A stretch of DNA of 64,000 nucleotides, from positions 42,811-106,810 of the forward strand of contig NZ_WSEL01000002.1 of assembly GCF_009758015.1 (NCBI RefSeq), in the 5' to 3' direction. This document shows, one piece after another, positions 33,475 to 42,043 of this stretch. Position 1 is the first letter of the stretch, and every line of letters starts with the position of its first letter. The notes below the pieces were generated by a model. It saw only the letters and a list, made by a program, of their open reading frames with translations, was not told the DNA's origin and ran no database searches. This DNA is from Ramlibacter pinisoli (lineage in GTDB: Bacteria > Pseudomonadota > Gammaproteobacteria > Burkholderiales > Burkholderiaceae_C). The position numbers and the translations under genes are program-made.

Positions 33475-35712
33475 CTAGGCCGACGCCGCGGCCGCTGTCG
33501 TCTGCAGCTGCGGCAGCGTGAACACGAACACCACGCACGGCGCCCGGTACTCGTAGACCAGCGTGCCGCCGTGCCCGCGCGCGATCTCGCGGGCGATGTA
33601 CAGCCCCAGGCCCAGCCCGCCGGGGTTGCGGCTGTTGTCCAGCGACTCGGGCTTGAACGGGTCGAACATGCGCTCGCGCGACGCGGCCGGGATCGGCGGG
33701 GCGTGGTTGGCCACCGCCAGCGTGACCTGCGCGTCGCCCGCTTCCAAAGTGAGGTGGATCGGGCGGCCCGCTTCGCCGTGCTGGCGCGCGTTGCCCAGCA
33801 GGTTGTCCAGCAGCTGCCGCACGCGCGCCACGTCCACCGGCACCTGCAGGGCCAGCGGCGCTTCGACGGCGACCTCCACGCCGGGGTGACCCAGCATCAG
33901 GTCCTGTGCGACCTCCCGCACCAGGCCGGCCAGGTCGGCCGGCTGCGGGTTGACTGCCAGGCCCATGCCGCCTTGCAGGCGCGACAGGTCGAGCAGGTCG
34001 CCGATCAGCCGCGCCATGTGCGTGCTGGAGCGGCTGATGCGCGGGCCCATGGTGGCGCCGTCCGCACCGCGGGCCAGCAGTTGCGACGCCATGGTGATGG
34101 TCTGCAGCGGATTGCGCAGGTCGTGGCCCAGCACCGCCAGCATCTGGTCGCGCGCCCGCGTCACCTGCGCGCGGCGCGCGCCGCCGGCGCGGTGCAGCCC
34201 GGCCTGCAGCCCGCGCGCGATCTCCAGCTCGGTGGCGCTCCAGGGCACCGCGACACCGCGCACGATCTCGCGCCAGACGTCGAACGATCCGCGCGGCGTC
34301 AGCCGCATGCCGAGCGGGCCCGGCTGGTAGTTCTTCTCCGGCTTGCCGCCCCAGGCCACCGTCTCCACCTGCTCCTGGCGCAGCAGCACCAGCCATTCGT
34401 GCCGGCTGTCATCCATCTGCAGCGCCAGGATGCCGCACCAGGCGCCGAGCGACGCCGACAGCGGCGCCGGCAGCCGGGCCCGCGCGGACAGGGCCAGGAC
34501 GCCCTCGGGCGGCCCGTTGGCGCGCAGCCAGCGCAGCAGTTCGGCACCGGCCGAGGCACTCACGCCGCCGTGGACGATGGTGCCCGTGCCCTCGGACGCC
34601 ACCAGGGCCTGGGCGCCGAAGATCGCGCACAGCGCCGGCACCGAGGGGCGCACGGCCTCGAGCAGCCCGTCGGCGGCGACGAACGCTTCCAGCAGCTTGA
34701 CGCGCACGGTGCTCGCCGCGTCGATGCGCTCGGCGCGGTCGGCCGCCAGCAGGGTCTGCACGTTGCTGGCCAGCAGCTGCGCCAGCACGTCGCACGCCAT
34801 GCGCTTGCCGTACGGCACCACCAGCGGCGTGAGGTGGTGGCAGGCGATCATTCCCCACAGGTCGCCGCCGATGACGATGGACACGCTCATCGACGCGGCC
34901 ACGCCCATGTTGGTGAGGTACTCGATGTGGATCGGCGACACGCTGCGCAGCGTGGCCCAGCTCATGTCGAGCGGCTCGTCCCCGAGGTTGCGCACCGGCA
35001 CCGGCACGGCGCCGACATCGGCGATCAGCCGCAGGGTGTTGATGACGTACAGGCGCCGCGCCTGCACCGGGATGTCACCGGCGGGGTAGCGCCGGTGCAG
35101 GAACGGCTCGAGGTCGGCGCGGCGGTCCTCGGCCACGATGTCGCCGCTGGCGTCGTGACGGAAACGGTAGGCCATCACGCGATCGAAGCCGGTCAGCGCC
35201 CGGACCTCCGCCACGGCCACGTTCAGCAGATCGTCGATCGTGCGCTGCAGCCGCAGCCGCCCCAGGGCGCCGTTGGCCAGCGTGGTGAACGGGCGGATCT
35301 CGCGGTCGGCCGGCTGGCGCTGCTCGAATTCCGCCACCACCAGGCGGCCGTTGGCATGCAGGATCAGGTCGAAGGTGCGCTCGCCGACCTGCAGCTCCGA
35401 GCGCTCGGCCAGGCCGCTGGCGCCGTGGCTCCTGCGCGCGAAGTCGCCGATGGCCCGTGCCACGTCGGGGTGGGCGGCGAACTCGGGGGCGTCCAGGCCG
35501 GCGCCCAACGGGGGCAGCGCGAAGCCCAGCATCTGCTGGGCGTTGTCGCTCTGGCTGACGAGCCGTCGCGCCGCGTCGAAGGCGAGCAGGGTGCCGTGCG
35601 GCTGGATGTGGCCCGGCACATGGATCGGCTCGCGATCGCAGTTGTCGAGGCTGACAGGGTCGGTCGCCGGCAGCTGGTCGGGCTGGGGGGTGGCGGAGGG
35701 GGGAGACTGCAT
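33475..35712 (-). CDS. Bacteriophytochrome sensor histidine kinase
   Basis: This is a red/far-red photoreceptor kinase. With ATG 35712 it has PAS, GAF (with AGDIPVQARRLYVIN), PHY and histidine-kinase parts. Cys25 in LDNCDREPIH is the biliverdin attachment site of bacterial phytochromes, ahead of the PAS domain. The kinase has the phosphoacceptor His530 (LGHDLRNPLQT) and a GGLGLGLYIA ATP-lid motif. The usual PASDIP is PAGDIP here. No heme oxygenase gene (bphO) is adjacent. A response-regulator gene is divergent from it, 192 bases away. The upstream 32 codons to 35808 lack family similarity and were excluded. Confidence 0.9.
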   Translation of the reverse strand: MQSPPSATPQPDQLPATDPVSLDNCDREPIHVPGHIQPHGTLLAFDAARRLVSQSDNAQQMLGFALPPLGAGLDAPEFAAHPDVARAIGDFARRSHGASGLAERSELQVGERTFDLILHANGRLVVAEFEQRQPADREIRPFTTLANGALGRLRLQRTIDDLLNVAVAEVRALTGFDRVMAYRFRHDASGDIVAEDRRADLEPFLHRRYPAGDIPVQARRLYVINTLRLIADVGAVPVPVRNLGDEPLDMSWATLRSVSPIHIEYLTNMGVAASMSVSIVIGGDLWGMIACHHLTPLVVPYGKRMACDVLAQLLASNVQTLLAADRAERIDAASTVRVKLLEAFVAADGLLEAVRPSVPALCAIFGAQALVASEGTGTIVHGGVSASAGAELLRWLRANGPPEGVLALSARARLPAPLSASLGAWCGILALQMDDSRHEWLVLLRQEQVETVAWGGKPEKNYQPGPLGMRLTPRGSFDVWREIVRGVAVPWSATELEIARGLQAGLHRAGGARRAQVTRARDQMLAVLGHDLRNPLQTITMASQLLARGADGATMGPRISRSSTHMARLIGDLLDLSRLQGGMGLAVNPQPADLAGLVREVAQDLMLGHPGVEVAVEAPLALQVPVDVARVRQLLDNLLGNARQHGEAGRPIHLTLEAGDAQVTLAVANHAPPIPAASRERMFDPFKPESLDNSRNPGGLGLGLYIAREIARGHGGTLVYEYRAPCVVFVFTLPQLQTTAAAASA

Positions 35713-35904
35713 GCGGGCACGGATGGCCCGTCCAGGTGATGCGCAGCCAACCGCGGCCAGTTTAGCGGAGGGCTGCGCCGGATATGGCTCGCCAGCCAGC
35801 GCTGACAACGCGACGGCGCACTGGCAGGCCGCGGGCCCGCGCGCAGGAGGCGACAGTGGTCGTGCGCGTCGGGGATGGCGCGCTTACACGGACAACAACC
35901 AACC

Positions 35905-36378
35905 ATGCCAATGCACCTGCCGACCGGCTCCTTGTTCTCGGGCGGCGACGCCGGCCCCGAGGGGACCGGCCCGACCGACTGGGAACCCCAGCACCTGTTC
36001 TCCCCCGCGCGCGGCCGCTACACCGTGCTGGTCGTCGACGACCAGGCGGCCAAGCGCTATGCCATCGCCCGCGCGCTGCGCGCGGCCGGCTACGCGGTGG
36101 ACGAGGCGCCGAGCGGGGCCGCGGCCCTGCAGGCCTTCGGCCACCACGCCGCCGTCGTGCTCGACGTCTACCTGCCGGACCTCGACGGCTTCGCGGTCTG
36201 CCGCGCGCTGCGCCTGCGTGCGCCCGCCCTGCCGATCGTGCAGGTGTCCTCGGTGCTGGTCGACGCCCAGTACCAGCAGGCCGGCCGCGCCGCCGGCGCC
36301 AGTGCCTACCTGGCCGACCCCGAGCTCACCGCGCTGGTGGCCACGGTCGACCAGCTGCTGGGCGTGCGCATCGAGTGA
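35905..36378 (+). CDS. Single-domain receiver protein, atypical
   Basis: The 157-residue protein has a disordered lead of about 38 residues and one receiver domain. The acidic pocket (D45, D46) and phosphoacceptor D87 in VVLDVYLPDLDG are present, as is Ser115/116 for the switch residue. The conserved Lys is replaced: AYLADPE has Asp138 where Lys is expected. It lacks an output domain. Position beside the bacteriophytochrome suggests that it is the kinase's partner, but loss of the Lys may weaken phosphorylation-dependent signalling. ATG 35905 follows an upstream in-frame start that would add ten polar residues. Confidence 0.75.
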   Translation: MPMHLPTGSLFSGGDAGPEGTGPTDWEPQHLFSPARGRYTVLVVDDQAAKRYAIARALRAAGYAVDEAPSGAAALQAFGHHAAVVLDVYLPDLDGFAVCRALRLRAPALPIVQVSSVLVDAQYQQAGRAAGASAYLADPELTALVATVDQLLGVRIE

Positions 36379-36468
36379 TCGGGCAGGGCGGCGGTCGGCC
36401 ATCACGAAGCGGGGCCGGGAATCCGGCGCCGCGGCGAGGGCGCGACGGACGGTGATCGGCCACGCTCT

Positions 36469-36563
36469 CGTCATTGCGGGCTTGACCCGCCGTCCATCTC
36501 CCAAGCGCGGATCAGGAGCGGGCTGGTTCCGGAGATGGATGCCGGGTCGAGCCCGGCATGACG
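36469..36563. repeat. Intergenic dyad repeat, copy 1
   Basis: There are two inverted half-units, 36469-36501 (CGTCATTGCGGGCTTGACCC and onward to CCATCTCC) and 36531-36563 (its inverted partner GGAGATGGATGCCGGGTCGA to CATGACG). Each half also folds by itself (GCGGG-CTTGA-CCCGC). It lies behind the receiver gene. Confidence 0.8.
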
Positions 36564-36593
36564 ACTCTCGGGGGAGTTCGGCGTATCCCTCCC

Positions 36594-36677
36594 CGTCATG
36601 GCGGGCTTGACCCGCCGAACGTGGTTCGGATGCGGTCTCGTGCTGGCGATGGATCCCGGCTCCAGCCTCGCATGACG
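36594..36677. repeat. Intergenic dyad repeat, copy 2
   Basis: This copy has the same architecture as copy 1 but has decayed: the left half has CGTCATGGCGGGCTTGACCC, the right half GCGATGGATCCCGGCTCCAG, and the CCATCTCC segment is replaced. Confidence 0.7.
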
Positions 36678-36708
36678 CCCCTCAGGGGAGCACGGAGTAC
36701 CGCTTCTC

Positions 36709-36803
36709 CGTCATTGCGGGCTTGACCCGCAATCCATCTCCCGGACGCGGTTCGGGCGCGGTCTCGTGCCGGCGATGGATGCCGGGTCCAGCCCGGCATG
36801 ACG
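36709..36803. repeat. Intergenic dyad repeat, copy 3
   Basis: This is a well-preserved copy: left half CGTCATTGCGGGCTTGACCC with AATCCATCTCC, right half GGCGATGGATGCCGGGTCCA ending in CATGACG. The stem-loops could end transcription from either side. Confidence 0.8.
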
Positions 36804-36964
36804 ACCTCAGAAGCGCCGCATGACAACCTTCGGGGGCAACGCGACGCGTCGCCACTTGGAATCGAGCGCGGCGCGGCGCCCTTCGACGCAACACCGGCAT
36901 GCGCTCTTCCCGTCCTGGCGGACATGGCTCACCAGGACGGGGGTCGGCGCACGGTCCAGCCGGT

Positions 36965-37591
36965 ATGCTTGAGCTTGTGTCCCTCACCGCCGTCATCGAC
37001 TTCGAGACCACCGGCCTGTCGCCCACGCAGGGCGACCGCGCCACCGAGGTGGCCATCGTGCTGCTGGAAGGCGACCAGGTGGTCGACCGGTTCCAGAGCC
37101 TGATGAACGCCGGGGTGCGCATCCCGGCCTTCATCGAGGCCTACACCGGCATCACCAACGCCATGGTCGCCAGCGCGCCGCCGGCCGAGGCGGTGATGGC
37201 CGATGCCGCGCGCTTCGTCGGCGACGCGCCCATGGTGGCGCACAACGCGGCGTTCGACCGCCGCTTCTGGGCCGCCGAACTGGAACGCGCCGACCGCCCC
37301 GCCACCCAGCCGTTCGCCTGCACCTTGCTGCTGTCGCGCCGGCTGTACCCGCAGGCGCCCAGCCACAAGCTGGGCTCGCTGGCCGCCTTCCACGCCTTGC
37401 CGTCGTCTGGACGCGCGCACCGGGCCCTGGCCGACGCCGAGGTGGCGGCCGCGCTGCTGTCGCAGATCCGGCACGACCTGCGCCGGCAGTACGGCGTGGG
37501 CGAGTGCCGCCACGACCTGCTGGTCCAGGTGCAGGGCAGCGCACGCAAGGCGGTGCCCAAGGTCATCGCCCGGTACCTCGAAGGCGGTTGA
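36965..37591 (+). CDS. DnaQ-like 3'-5' exonuclease
   Basis: The 208-residue exonuclease is of the DEDDh type. ExoI motif is AVIDFETTGLSP, ExoII is VAHNAAFDRRFW, and ExoIII is HRALADAEVAAAL with the catalytic His. It resembles the proofreading subunit of DNA polymerase III and the exonuclease part of DinG-like proteins, but has no further domain. It probably trims DNA or RNA 3' ends in the cytoplasm. ATG 36965 is the first in-frame start after the dyad repeats; the upstream ATG would add a Gly/Arg-rich stretch. The amidase gene follows 61 bases later. Confidence 0.85.
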   Translation: MLELVSLTAVIDFETTGLSPTQGDRATEVAIVLLEGDQVVDRFQSLMNAGVRIPAFIEAYTGITNAMVASAPPAEAVMADAARFVGDAPMVAHNAAFDRRFWAAELERADRPATQPFACTLLLSRRLYPQAPSHKLGSLAAFHALPSSGRAHRALADAEVAAALLSQIRHDLRRQYGVGECRHDLLVQVQGSARKAVPKVIARYLEGG

Positions 37592-37652
37592 GCGGCCGCG
37601 GGCTGGCGCGGAAGCTGCTGGGGATGCGCTCCCTGCCTCGTCCCTTCGCCGC

Positions 37653-39035
37653 ATGACCCCGCTCCGCTACTGCTCCGCCGTCGACCTGCAAGCCGCCTAC
37701 GCATGCGGCGCCACCACGCCAGCCGCCGTGCTGGAGGAGGCCTTGCGCGCCGCCGACGAGGGAATGGTCGGCGCCGTGCTGGTCGGCAGCGATCGCGCCG
37801 CAGCGCGGCAGGCGGCGCAGGCCAGCGGCCGCCGCTGGCGGGACGGCCGGCCGCTGTCGCCGCTGGACGGCGTCCCGTTCACCATCAAGGACAACATCCC
37901 CGTCGCCGGCCTGCCGTGCACCTGGGGCAGCGCGCTGTACCGCGGCTACGTGCCGGCGGCCGACGAGCTGCCGGTGGCGCGCCTGCGCGCGGCCGGCGCC
38001 GTCGTGGTCGGCAAGACCAACTGCCCCGAGTTCACGCTGCACGGCTACACCGCCAATGCGCTGTTCGGCGTGACCGGCAATCCGTGGAACCCGGCGCTCA
38101 CGCCGGGCGGCTCGAGCGGCGGCGCGGTCGCGGCCGTGGCTCTGGGCATCGGCCCGCTCGCACTGGGCACCGATGGCGGCGGCTCGCTGCGCCGGCCGGC
38201 CGGCTACACCGGGGTCGTGGCGCTCAAGCCCACGGTCGGACGGGTCGAGCGGCGCGACGGCTTGGCGGCCCTGCTGGGCGAGTTCGAGGTGATCGGGCCG
38301 ATCGCCCGCAGCGTCGCCGACCTGCAGCTGGCCATGCCCTTGCTCGCACCGGATTTCGCGCCGCGGGCCAGCGTGCCGCGGCTGCGCATCCTGCGCATCC
38401 GGGCGATCGGCGGCGGGCCGGTGGCCGCGGTGATCCAGTCCGCCATGGACACCGTGGTGGCCCGGCTGCAGGCGCTGGGCCACACGGTGGACGAGCAGGA
38501 CGACCTGCCGCTGGCCGACCTGCTCAATCGCGAGGTCTGGCCCGTCGTCAGTGCGGCGGGCCTGGCCTGGGTGCTGCGCGCACATCCGGGCTGGCGCGAC
38601 CACGTCGGGGCCGCGCTGCGGCCGCTGGCGGAGACCGGTGAACAGCTGGCGGCCGCCGACCTGGTGCAGGCCTTCGACCACCTGCGCAGCTGCCGCGAGC
38701 AGCTGCACGACCTGCAGCGCGACTGGGACGTCATCCTCACGCCGACCGCGGCCGCCATGCCCTGGCCGGCCGACCAGCCGCACCCGCCGACCATCGACGG
38801 CCACCCCGTCGGCCCGCGCGGCCACGCGGTGTTCACCGCCTGGGTGAACGGCACCGGCGTGCCGGCCCTCGCCCTGCCGGCGCCGCGCGCCCCGGACGGC
38901 CTGCCGATCGGGTTCCAGCTGGTCGGGCGGCACGGGGCGGACGACCTGCTGTGCGCGCTGGGCGCGCAGTACGAGGCGGCGCATCCGTGGGGACGCGAAG
39001 GGCCGGCGGCGGCGCCCACTGCGTCGGCGAACTAG
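37653..39035 (+). CDS. Amidase signature enzyme
   Basis: The 460-residue amidase has the Ser-cisSer-Lys catalytic set: Lys in PFTIKDNIPVAG and the serines in TPGGSSGGAVAAVA, followed by GTDGGGSLRRPAG. This group includes GatA, allophanate hydrolases (AtzF) and aryl or aliphatic amidases; the sequence alone does not settle the substrate. It has no C-terminal extension such as AtzF carries. It lies about 5 kb from a ring-opening amidohydrolase operon on the opposite strand, so participation in breakdown of an amide-containing product is possible but unproven. Confidence 0.88.
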   Translation: MTPLRYCSAVDLQAAYACGATTPAAVLEEALRAADEGMVGAVLVGSDRAAARQAAQASGRRWRDGRPLSPLDGVPFTIKDNIPVAGLPCTWGSALYRGYVPAADELPVARLRAAGAVVVGKTNCPEFTLHGYTANALFGVTGNPWNPALTPGGSSGGAVAAVALGIGPLALGTDGGGSLRRPAGYTGVVALKPTVGRVERRDGLAALLGEFEVIGPIARSVADLQLAMPLLAPDFAPRASVPRLRILRIRAIGGGPVAAVIQSAMDTVVARLQALGHTVDEQDDLPLADLLNREVWPVVSAAGLAWVLRAHPGWRDHVGAALRPLAETGEQLAAADLVQAFDHLRSCREQLHDLQRDWDVILTPTAAAMPWPADQPHPPTIDGHPVGPRGHAVFTAWVNGTGVPALALPAPRAPDGLPIGFQLVGRHGADDLLCALGAQYEAAHPWGREGPAAAPTASAN

Positions 39036-39040
39036 CGTTT

Positions 39041-39136
39041 CGTCCTTGCGGGGTCGACCCGCGACCCATCTTCGGTTGCACGATCGCGCCCGAAAGACGT
39101 GCAGGAGATGGATGCCGGGTCGAGCCCGGCATGACG
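39041..39136. repeat. Intergenic dyad repeat, copy 4
   Basis: The left half CGTCCTTGCGGGGTCGACCC is diverged; the right half GGAGATGGATGCCGGGTCGA to CATGACG is exact. It starts six bases after the amidase stop. Confidence 0.75.
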
Positions 39137-39210
39137 GGTCTTGGGGATTGCGTCGGGTCCTGGGTAACCGTCATTGCGGACGGCCTGGCCCGACGAATGC
39201 CCTTGTGGTT

Positions 39211-39306
39211 CGTCATTGCGGGCTCGACCCGCAATCCATCTCCGGTTCCACGCTCGCGCCCGAACCGCGTCCAGGCGATGGATGCCGGGTCGAGCCCGGC
39301 ATGACG
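39211..39306. repeat. Intergenic dyad repeat, copy 5
   Basis: This copy is nearly perfect, with both halves in the CTCGA-loop form and a spacer of about 30 bases, similar in length to the spacers of copies 1 and 3. Confidence 0.8.
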
Positions 39307-39371
39307 GGTCTTGGGAAGTGCGCCCGGTCGTGGGTAACGCGCCATCGCGGACGGCGCTGGCCCCTGTGCTT

Positions 39372-39406
39372 CGTCATTGCGGGCTCGACCCGCAATCCAT
39401 CTCCGG
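39372..39406. repeat. Dyad repeat half-unit at permease stop
   Basis: A single left half (CGTCATTGCGGGCTCGACCC to CCATCTCCGG) ends exactly at the stop codon of the permease gene. It could protect or terminate the operon transcript. Confidence 0.75.
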
Positions 39407-40177
39407 TCAGCGGCCCGACCAGTGCACGAACCGGCGCTCCATCACGATGAACAGCAGGTTCAGCACATAGCCCAGCAGGCCGGCGGTGAAGATGGCCGCG
39501 TACATGGTGGGCATCTCGAACACCATCTGCGCGTTCACCACCCGGTGCCCCAGGCCGTCGGTCGAGCCGATGAACATCTCGGCGACGATGACGATCACCA
39601 GCGCCAGCGAGATGCCCGAGCGGATGCCGACGAAGGTCTGCGGCAGGCTCTCCCAGACGGTGACGTCGACCATCACCTGCAGCGGGCTGGCACCCATGAC
39701 GCGGGCCGCCAGCAGCCGCTGCTTGCGCGCGTTCATCACGCCGTAGGCGACGTTGAACAGAATGACCAGCGCGGCGCCGAACGCGGCGACGGCGATCTTG
39801 GTCTTCTCGCCGGTGCCGAACAGCACCAGGAACAGCGGGAACACCACGCTGGCCGGGGTCGAGCGGAAGAAGTCGATCACGAACTCGATGCTGCGGTAGA
39901 TGCGGTCGCTGGCGCCCAGCACGATGCCCAGCGGCACGCCGATGGAAAGCGCGATCGCGAACGAATACAGCGTGCGCAGCACGGTGGTCCAGGCGTCGTG
40001 CGCCAGCGTGCCGCCGGCCAAGCCCTGCCACAGCTCGCGGAAGGTCTCGCCGGGGCTGGGCAGCAGCACCGGGTCGGCGATCTTCAGCGTGTGGGCGATC
40101 GACCAGATGCCCACCAGCACCAGCACGCCGATGGCCGGGGTGAGCACGCGCAGGCGCTCGGTGAAGGGTTTGGTCAT
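39407..40177 (-). CDS. ABC importer permease (SsuC/TauC type)
   Basis: The 256-residue protein has about six membrane helices and the EAA coupling loop (VTVWESLPQTFVGIRSGISL) of nitrate/sulfonate/taurine-type importers. The opening MTKPFTERLRVLTPAIGVLV is usual. Its ATG overlaps the ATPase stop by four bases. It closes a six-gene operon that begins with the ring-opening amidohydrolase, so the imported substrate is probably the heterocycle degraded by those enzymes or its precursor. The stop codon is directly followed by a dyad repeat half. Confidence 0.88.
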   Translation of the reverse strand: MTKPFTERLRVLTPAIGVLVLVGIWSIAHTLKIADPVLLPSPGETFRELWQGLAGGTLAHDAWTTVLRTLYSFAIALSIGVPLGIVLGASDRIYRSIEFVIDFFRSTPASVVFPLFLVLFGTGEKTKIAVAAFGAALVILFNVAYGVMNARKQRLLAARVMGASPLQVMVDVTVWESLPQTFVGIRSGISLALVIVIVAEMFIGSTDGLGHRVVNAQMVFEMPTMYAAIFTAGLLGYVLNLLFIVMERRFVHWSGR

Positions 40178-41028
40178 GCGGGAACACCTCCGCGCACCGC
40201 CTGCTGGAACACCGCCAGGCAGTGGCGCTTGAGCGCGACGAAGGCGTCGCTGGTGAGCATGCCGGTGTCGCGCGGGCGCGGCAGCGGGACGTCGACGAAA
40301 TCGGCGATGGTGGTGGGACGGCGCGTGAGCAGCAGCACCTTGTCGGCCATGTAGACGGCCTCCTCGAGGTCGTGTGACACCAGCAGCGTGGTGACCTTGC
40401 GTTCGTGCAGCACCTTCTGCAGGCGCTCGCGCATCAGCAAGGTCAGCTCGTAGTCGAGCGCCGAGAAGGGCTCGTCCATGAACAGCACCTCGGGCTCGAC
40501 CACCAGCGCCCGCATGATGGACACCAGCTGCTGCTGGCCGCCCGACAGCTCGTAGGGGTAGCGGTGCAGGTCGACGCGGACATCGAACTCCTGCACCAGC
40601 TGCTCGATGCGCTCCAGGCCCTCGGCGCGCGAGACGCCGATGAACTTCAGCGGGTACAGGATGTTGTCCAGCGCGCGGCGCCACGGGAACAGCGCCTCGC
40701 GGTAGTTCTGGAACACGTAGCCGATGCGGGTGTCCTGGACGGTCTTGCCGTCGAACAGGACCTGCCCGCCCTCGTGCGGCAGGATGCCCGCCATCATGTT
40801 GATCAGCGTGCTCTTGCCGCAGCCGTTGGGGCCGAACACGGAGGTGAGCTGGGCCCGCGGCAGCGCCAGCTCGAAACCCTGGTAGACCGGCTGGCCGGCG
40901 AAGGACTTGGTCAGGCCCTCGATGGTGATGTGGGTGCCGGGCGGAAAGCGCGGCGGGCGCCGCGCCAGCGGCGGCAGCGCGCCGGCCGGGGCTGCCAGGT
41001 CGGCTTCGGGTTGGAGGACGGCGGCCAT
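40174..41028 (-). CDS. ABC importer ATP-binding protein (SsuB/TauB type)
   Basis: The 284-residue protein has Walker A FGPNGCGKSTL, Q-loop YVFQNYREALFPW, signature LSGGQQQLVSIMRAL, Walker B VLFMDEPFSALD and the switch His in LLVSHDLEEAVY. It opens with about 30 residues of Pro/Ala-rich extension before the ABC domain. Membership in the nitrate/sulfonate/taurine group follows from the sequence and from its co-encoded permease and binding protein. It powers uptake through the permease whose gene overlaps its stop. Confidence 0.9.
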   Translation of the reverse strand: MAAVLQPEADLAAPAGALPPLARRPPRFPPGTHITIEGLTKSFAGQPVYQGFELALPRAQLTSVFGPNGCGKSTLINMMAGILPHEGGQVLFDGKTVQDTRIGYVFQNYREALFPWRRALDNILYPLKFIGVSRAEGLERIEQLVQEFDVRVDLHRYPYELSGGQQQLVSIMRALVVEPEVLFMDEPFSALDYELTLLMRERLQKVLHERKVTTLLVSHDLEEAVYMADKVLLLTRRPTTIADFVDVPLPRPRDTGMLTSDAFVALKRHCLAVFQQAVRGGVPA

Positions 41029-41066
41029 GGGCTGGGCTTTCTCGTGTGGGGCGGCGGGGGCGGCCG

Positions 41067-42035
41067 TCAGAACGCCTTCACCATGGACTTGGTGTCCACG
41101 GCGCCCTTGACCACGCCCTGCGCCACGCCGATGTCGACGAACTTCTGGAAGTCGGTCAGGTCCTGCGCCTTGAGGTCCTTGACCATCACGATCTTGGCCA
41201 GCGGCACCGTGGGCGCGATCTCGGCGCTGGTGTTCATGTACTTGGGCAGCAGGTCGCGCACCTTGGGGTCGGTGTCGACATCCTTCACCGCCTTGGCCCA
41301 GGCGGCGGCGTAGCGCGCGGCCACCGCCGGCTGCTTGGCCAGGAACTCGCCCGACAGCGCGCCGCCGGCGGCGAAGGCCAGCGCCTCCTTGCGGCCCAGC
41401 AGGTAGGTGGAGATCACGCCCGCCTCCAGCCGGCGCGCCGCGCCGTTCCTGATCGCCACGCTGGCCACCGGCTCCAGCGTGTAGCCGGCGTCGAAGGTGC
41501 CGGCCTGCAGCGCGCCCACGTGCACGCCCATCTGCTGCTCCTGGATCGAGTAGTCCTTGCCCTCCTCGAGGCCCGCGGCCTTGAGCACGGCCTTGGCGGC
41601 GCCCAGGTTGGCGGGGCCGGGGGCCGACAGGATCTTCGCGCCCTTGAGGTCGGCCAGCGTCTTCGCCGTGCTGCCGTTCTTCACGATGAACTGCTCGGTG
41701 ATGTACTGGGCGTTCTGGCCGTTGAGCGAGATGTAGCTCAGCGTGCCGGGACGGCGCTGGTTGATGTTGGCGCCTTCCAGCGTCACCAGATTCGCGGCGG
41801 CCTGCACGTCGCCGGTGACCAGCGCCTGCACCGTCAGCGGGTGGGCGTTGAACACCACCGCCTCGGGCTCGATGCCCGCTTCCTTGAAGTAGCCGCGCTC
41901 CAGCGCGACGTAGAACGGCAGCGCGGAACTGGACGGGAAGACGCCGACCTTGATCTTGTCCTGCGCCAGGGCGGCAAGCGGGACAGCGGCGGCCAGGGCG
42001 ACCACGAGGGCGCGGCGGAGGGACGAGGTCTTCAT
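41067..42035 (-). CDS. ABC importer binding protein (NMT1/SsuA type)
   Basis: The 322-residue protein has a signal peptide (ALVVALAAAVPLAALAQ) and a NMT1/THI5-like fold: KIKVGVFPSSSALPFYVALE, then YFKEAGIEPE and the hinge segment TLADLKGAKILSAPGPAN. Such proteins deliver sulfonates, nitrate, pyrimidine precursors or other flat anions. Given the enzymes encoded in the same operon, a nitrogen heterocycle is a plausible ligand (inference). It follows the VOC gene by eight bases. Confidence 0.88.
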   Translation of the reverse strand: MKTSSLRRALVVALAAAVPLAALAQDKIKVGVFPSSSALPFYVALERGYFKEAGIEPEAVVFNAHPLTVQALVTGDVQAAANLVTLEGANINQRRPGTLSYISLNGQNAQYITEQFIVKNGSTAKTLADLKGAKILSAPGPANLGAAKAVLKAAGLEEGKDYSIQEQQMGVHVGALQAGTFDAGYTLEPVASVAIRNGAARRLEAGVISTYLLGRKEALAFAAGGALSGEFLAKQPAVAARYAAAWAKAVKDVDTDPKVRDLLPKYMNTSAEIAPTVPLAKIVMVKDLKAQDLTDFQKFVDIGVAQGVVKGAVDTKSMVKAF

Positions 42036-42043
42036 GGGACGGG

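Noticed and set aside
33331..35739. 802-codon open frame opposite the bacteriophytochrome
   Set aside because: It is Arg/His/Gln-rich without any domain and mirrors the high-GC kinase gene. The same applies to the long antisense frames at 44948-46090, 27398-29209, 28782-30270 and 55356-57407.
36469..36803. CRISPR-like array of three repeats
   Set aside because: The units are inverted pairs with inner symmetry, uneven spacing and related spacers; there are no cas genes.
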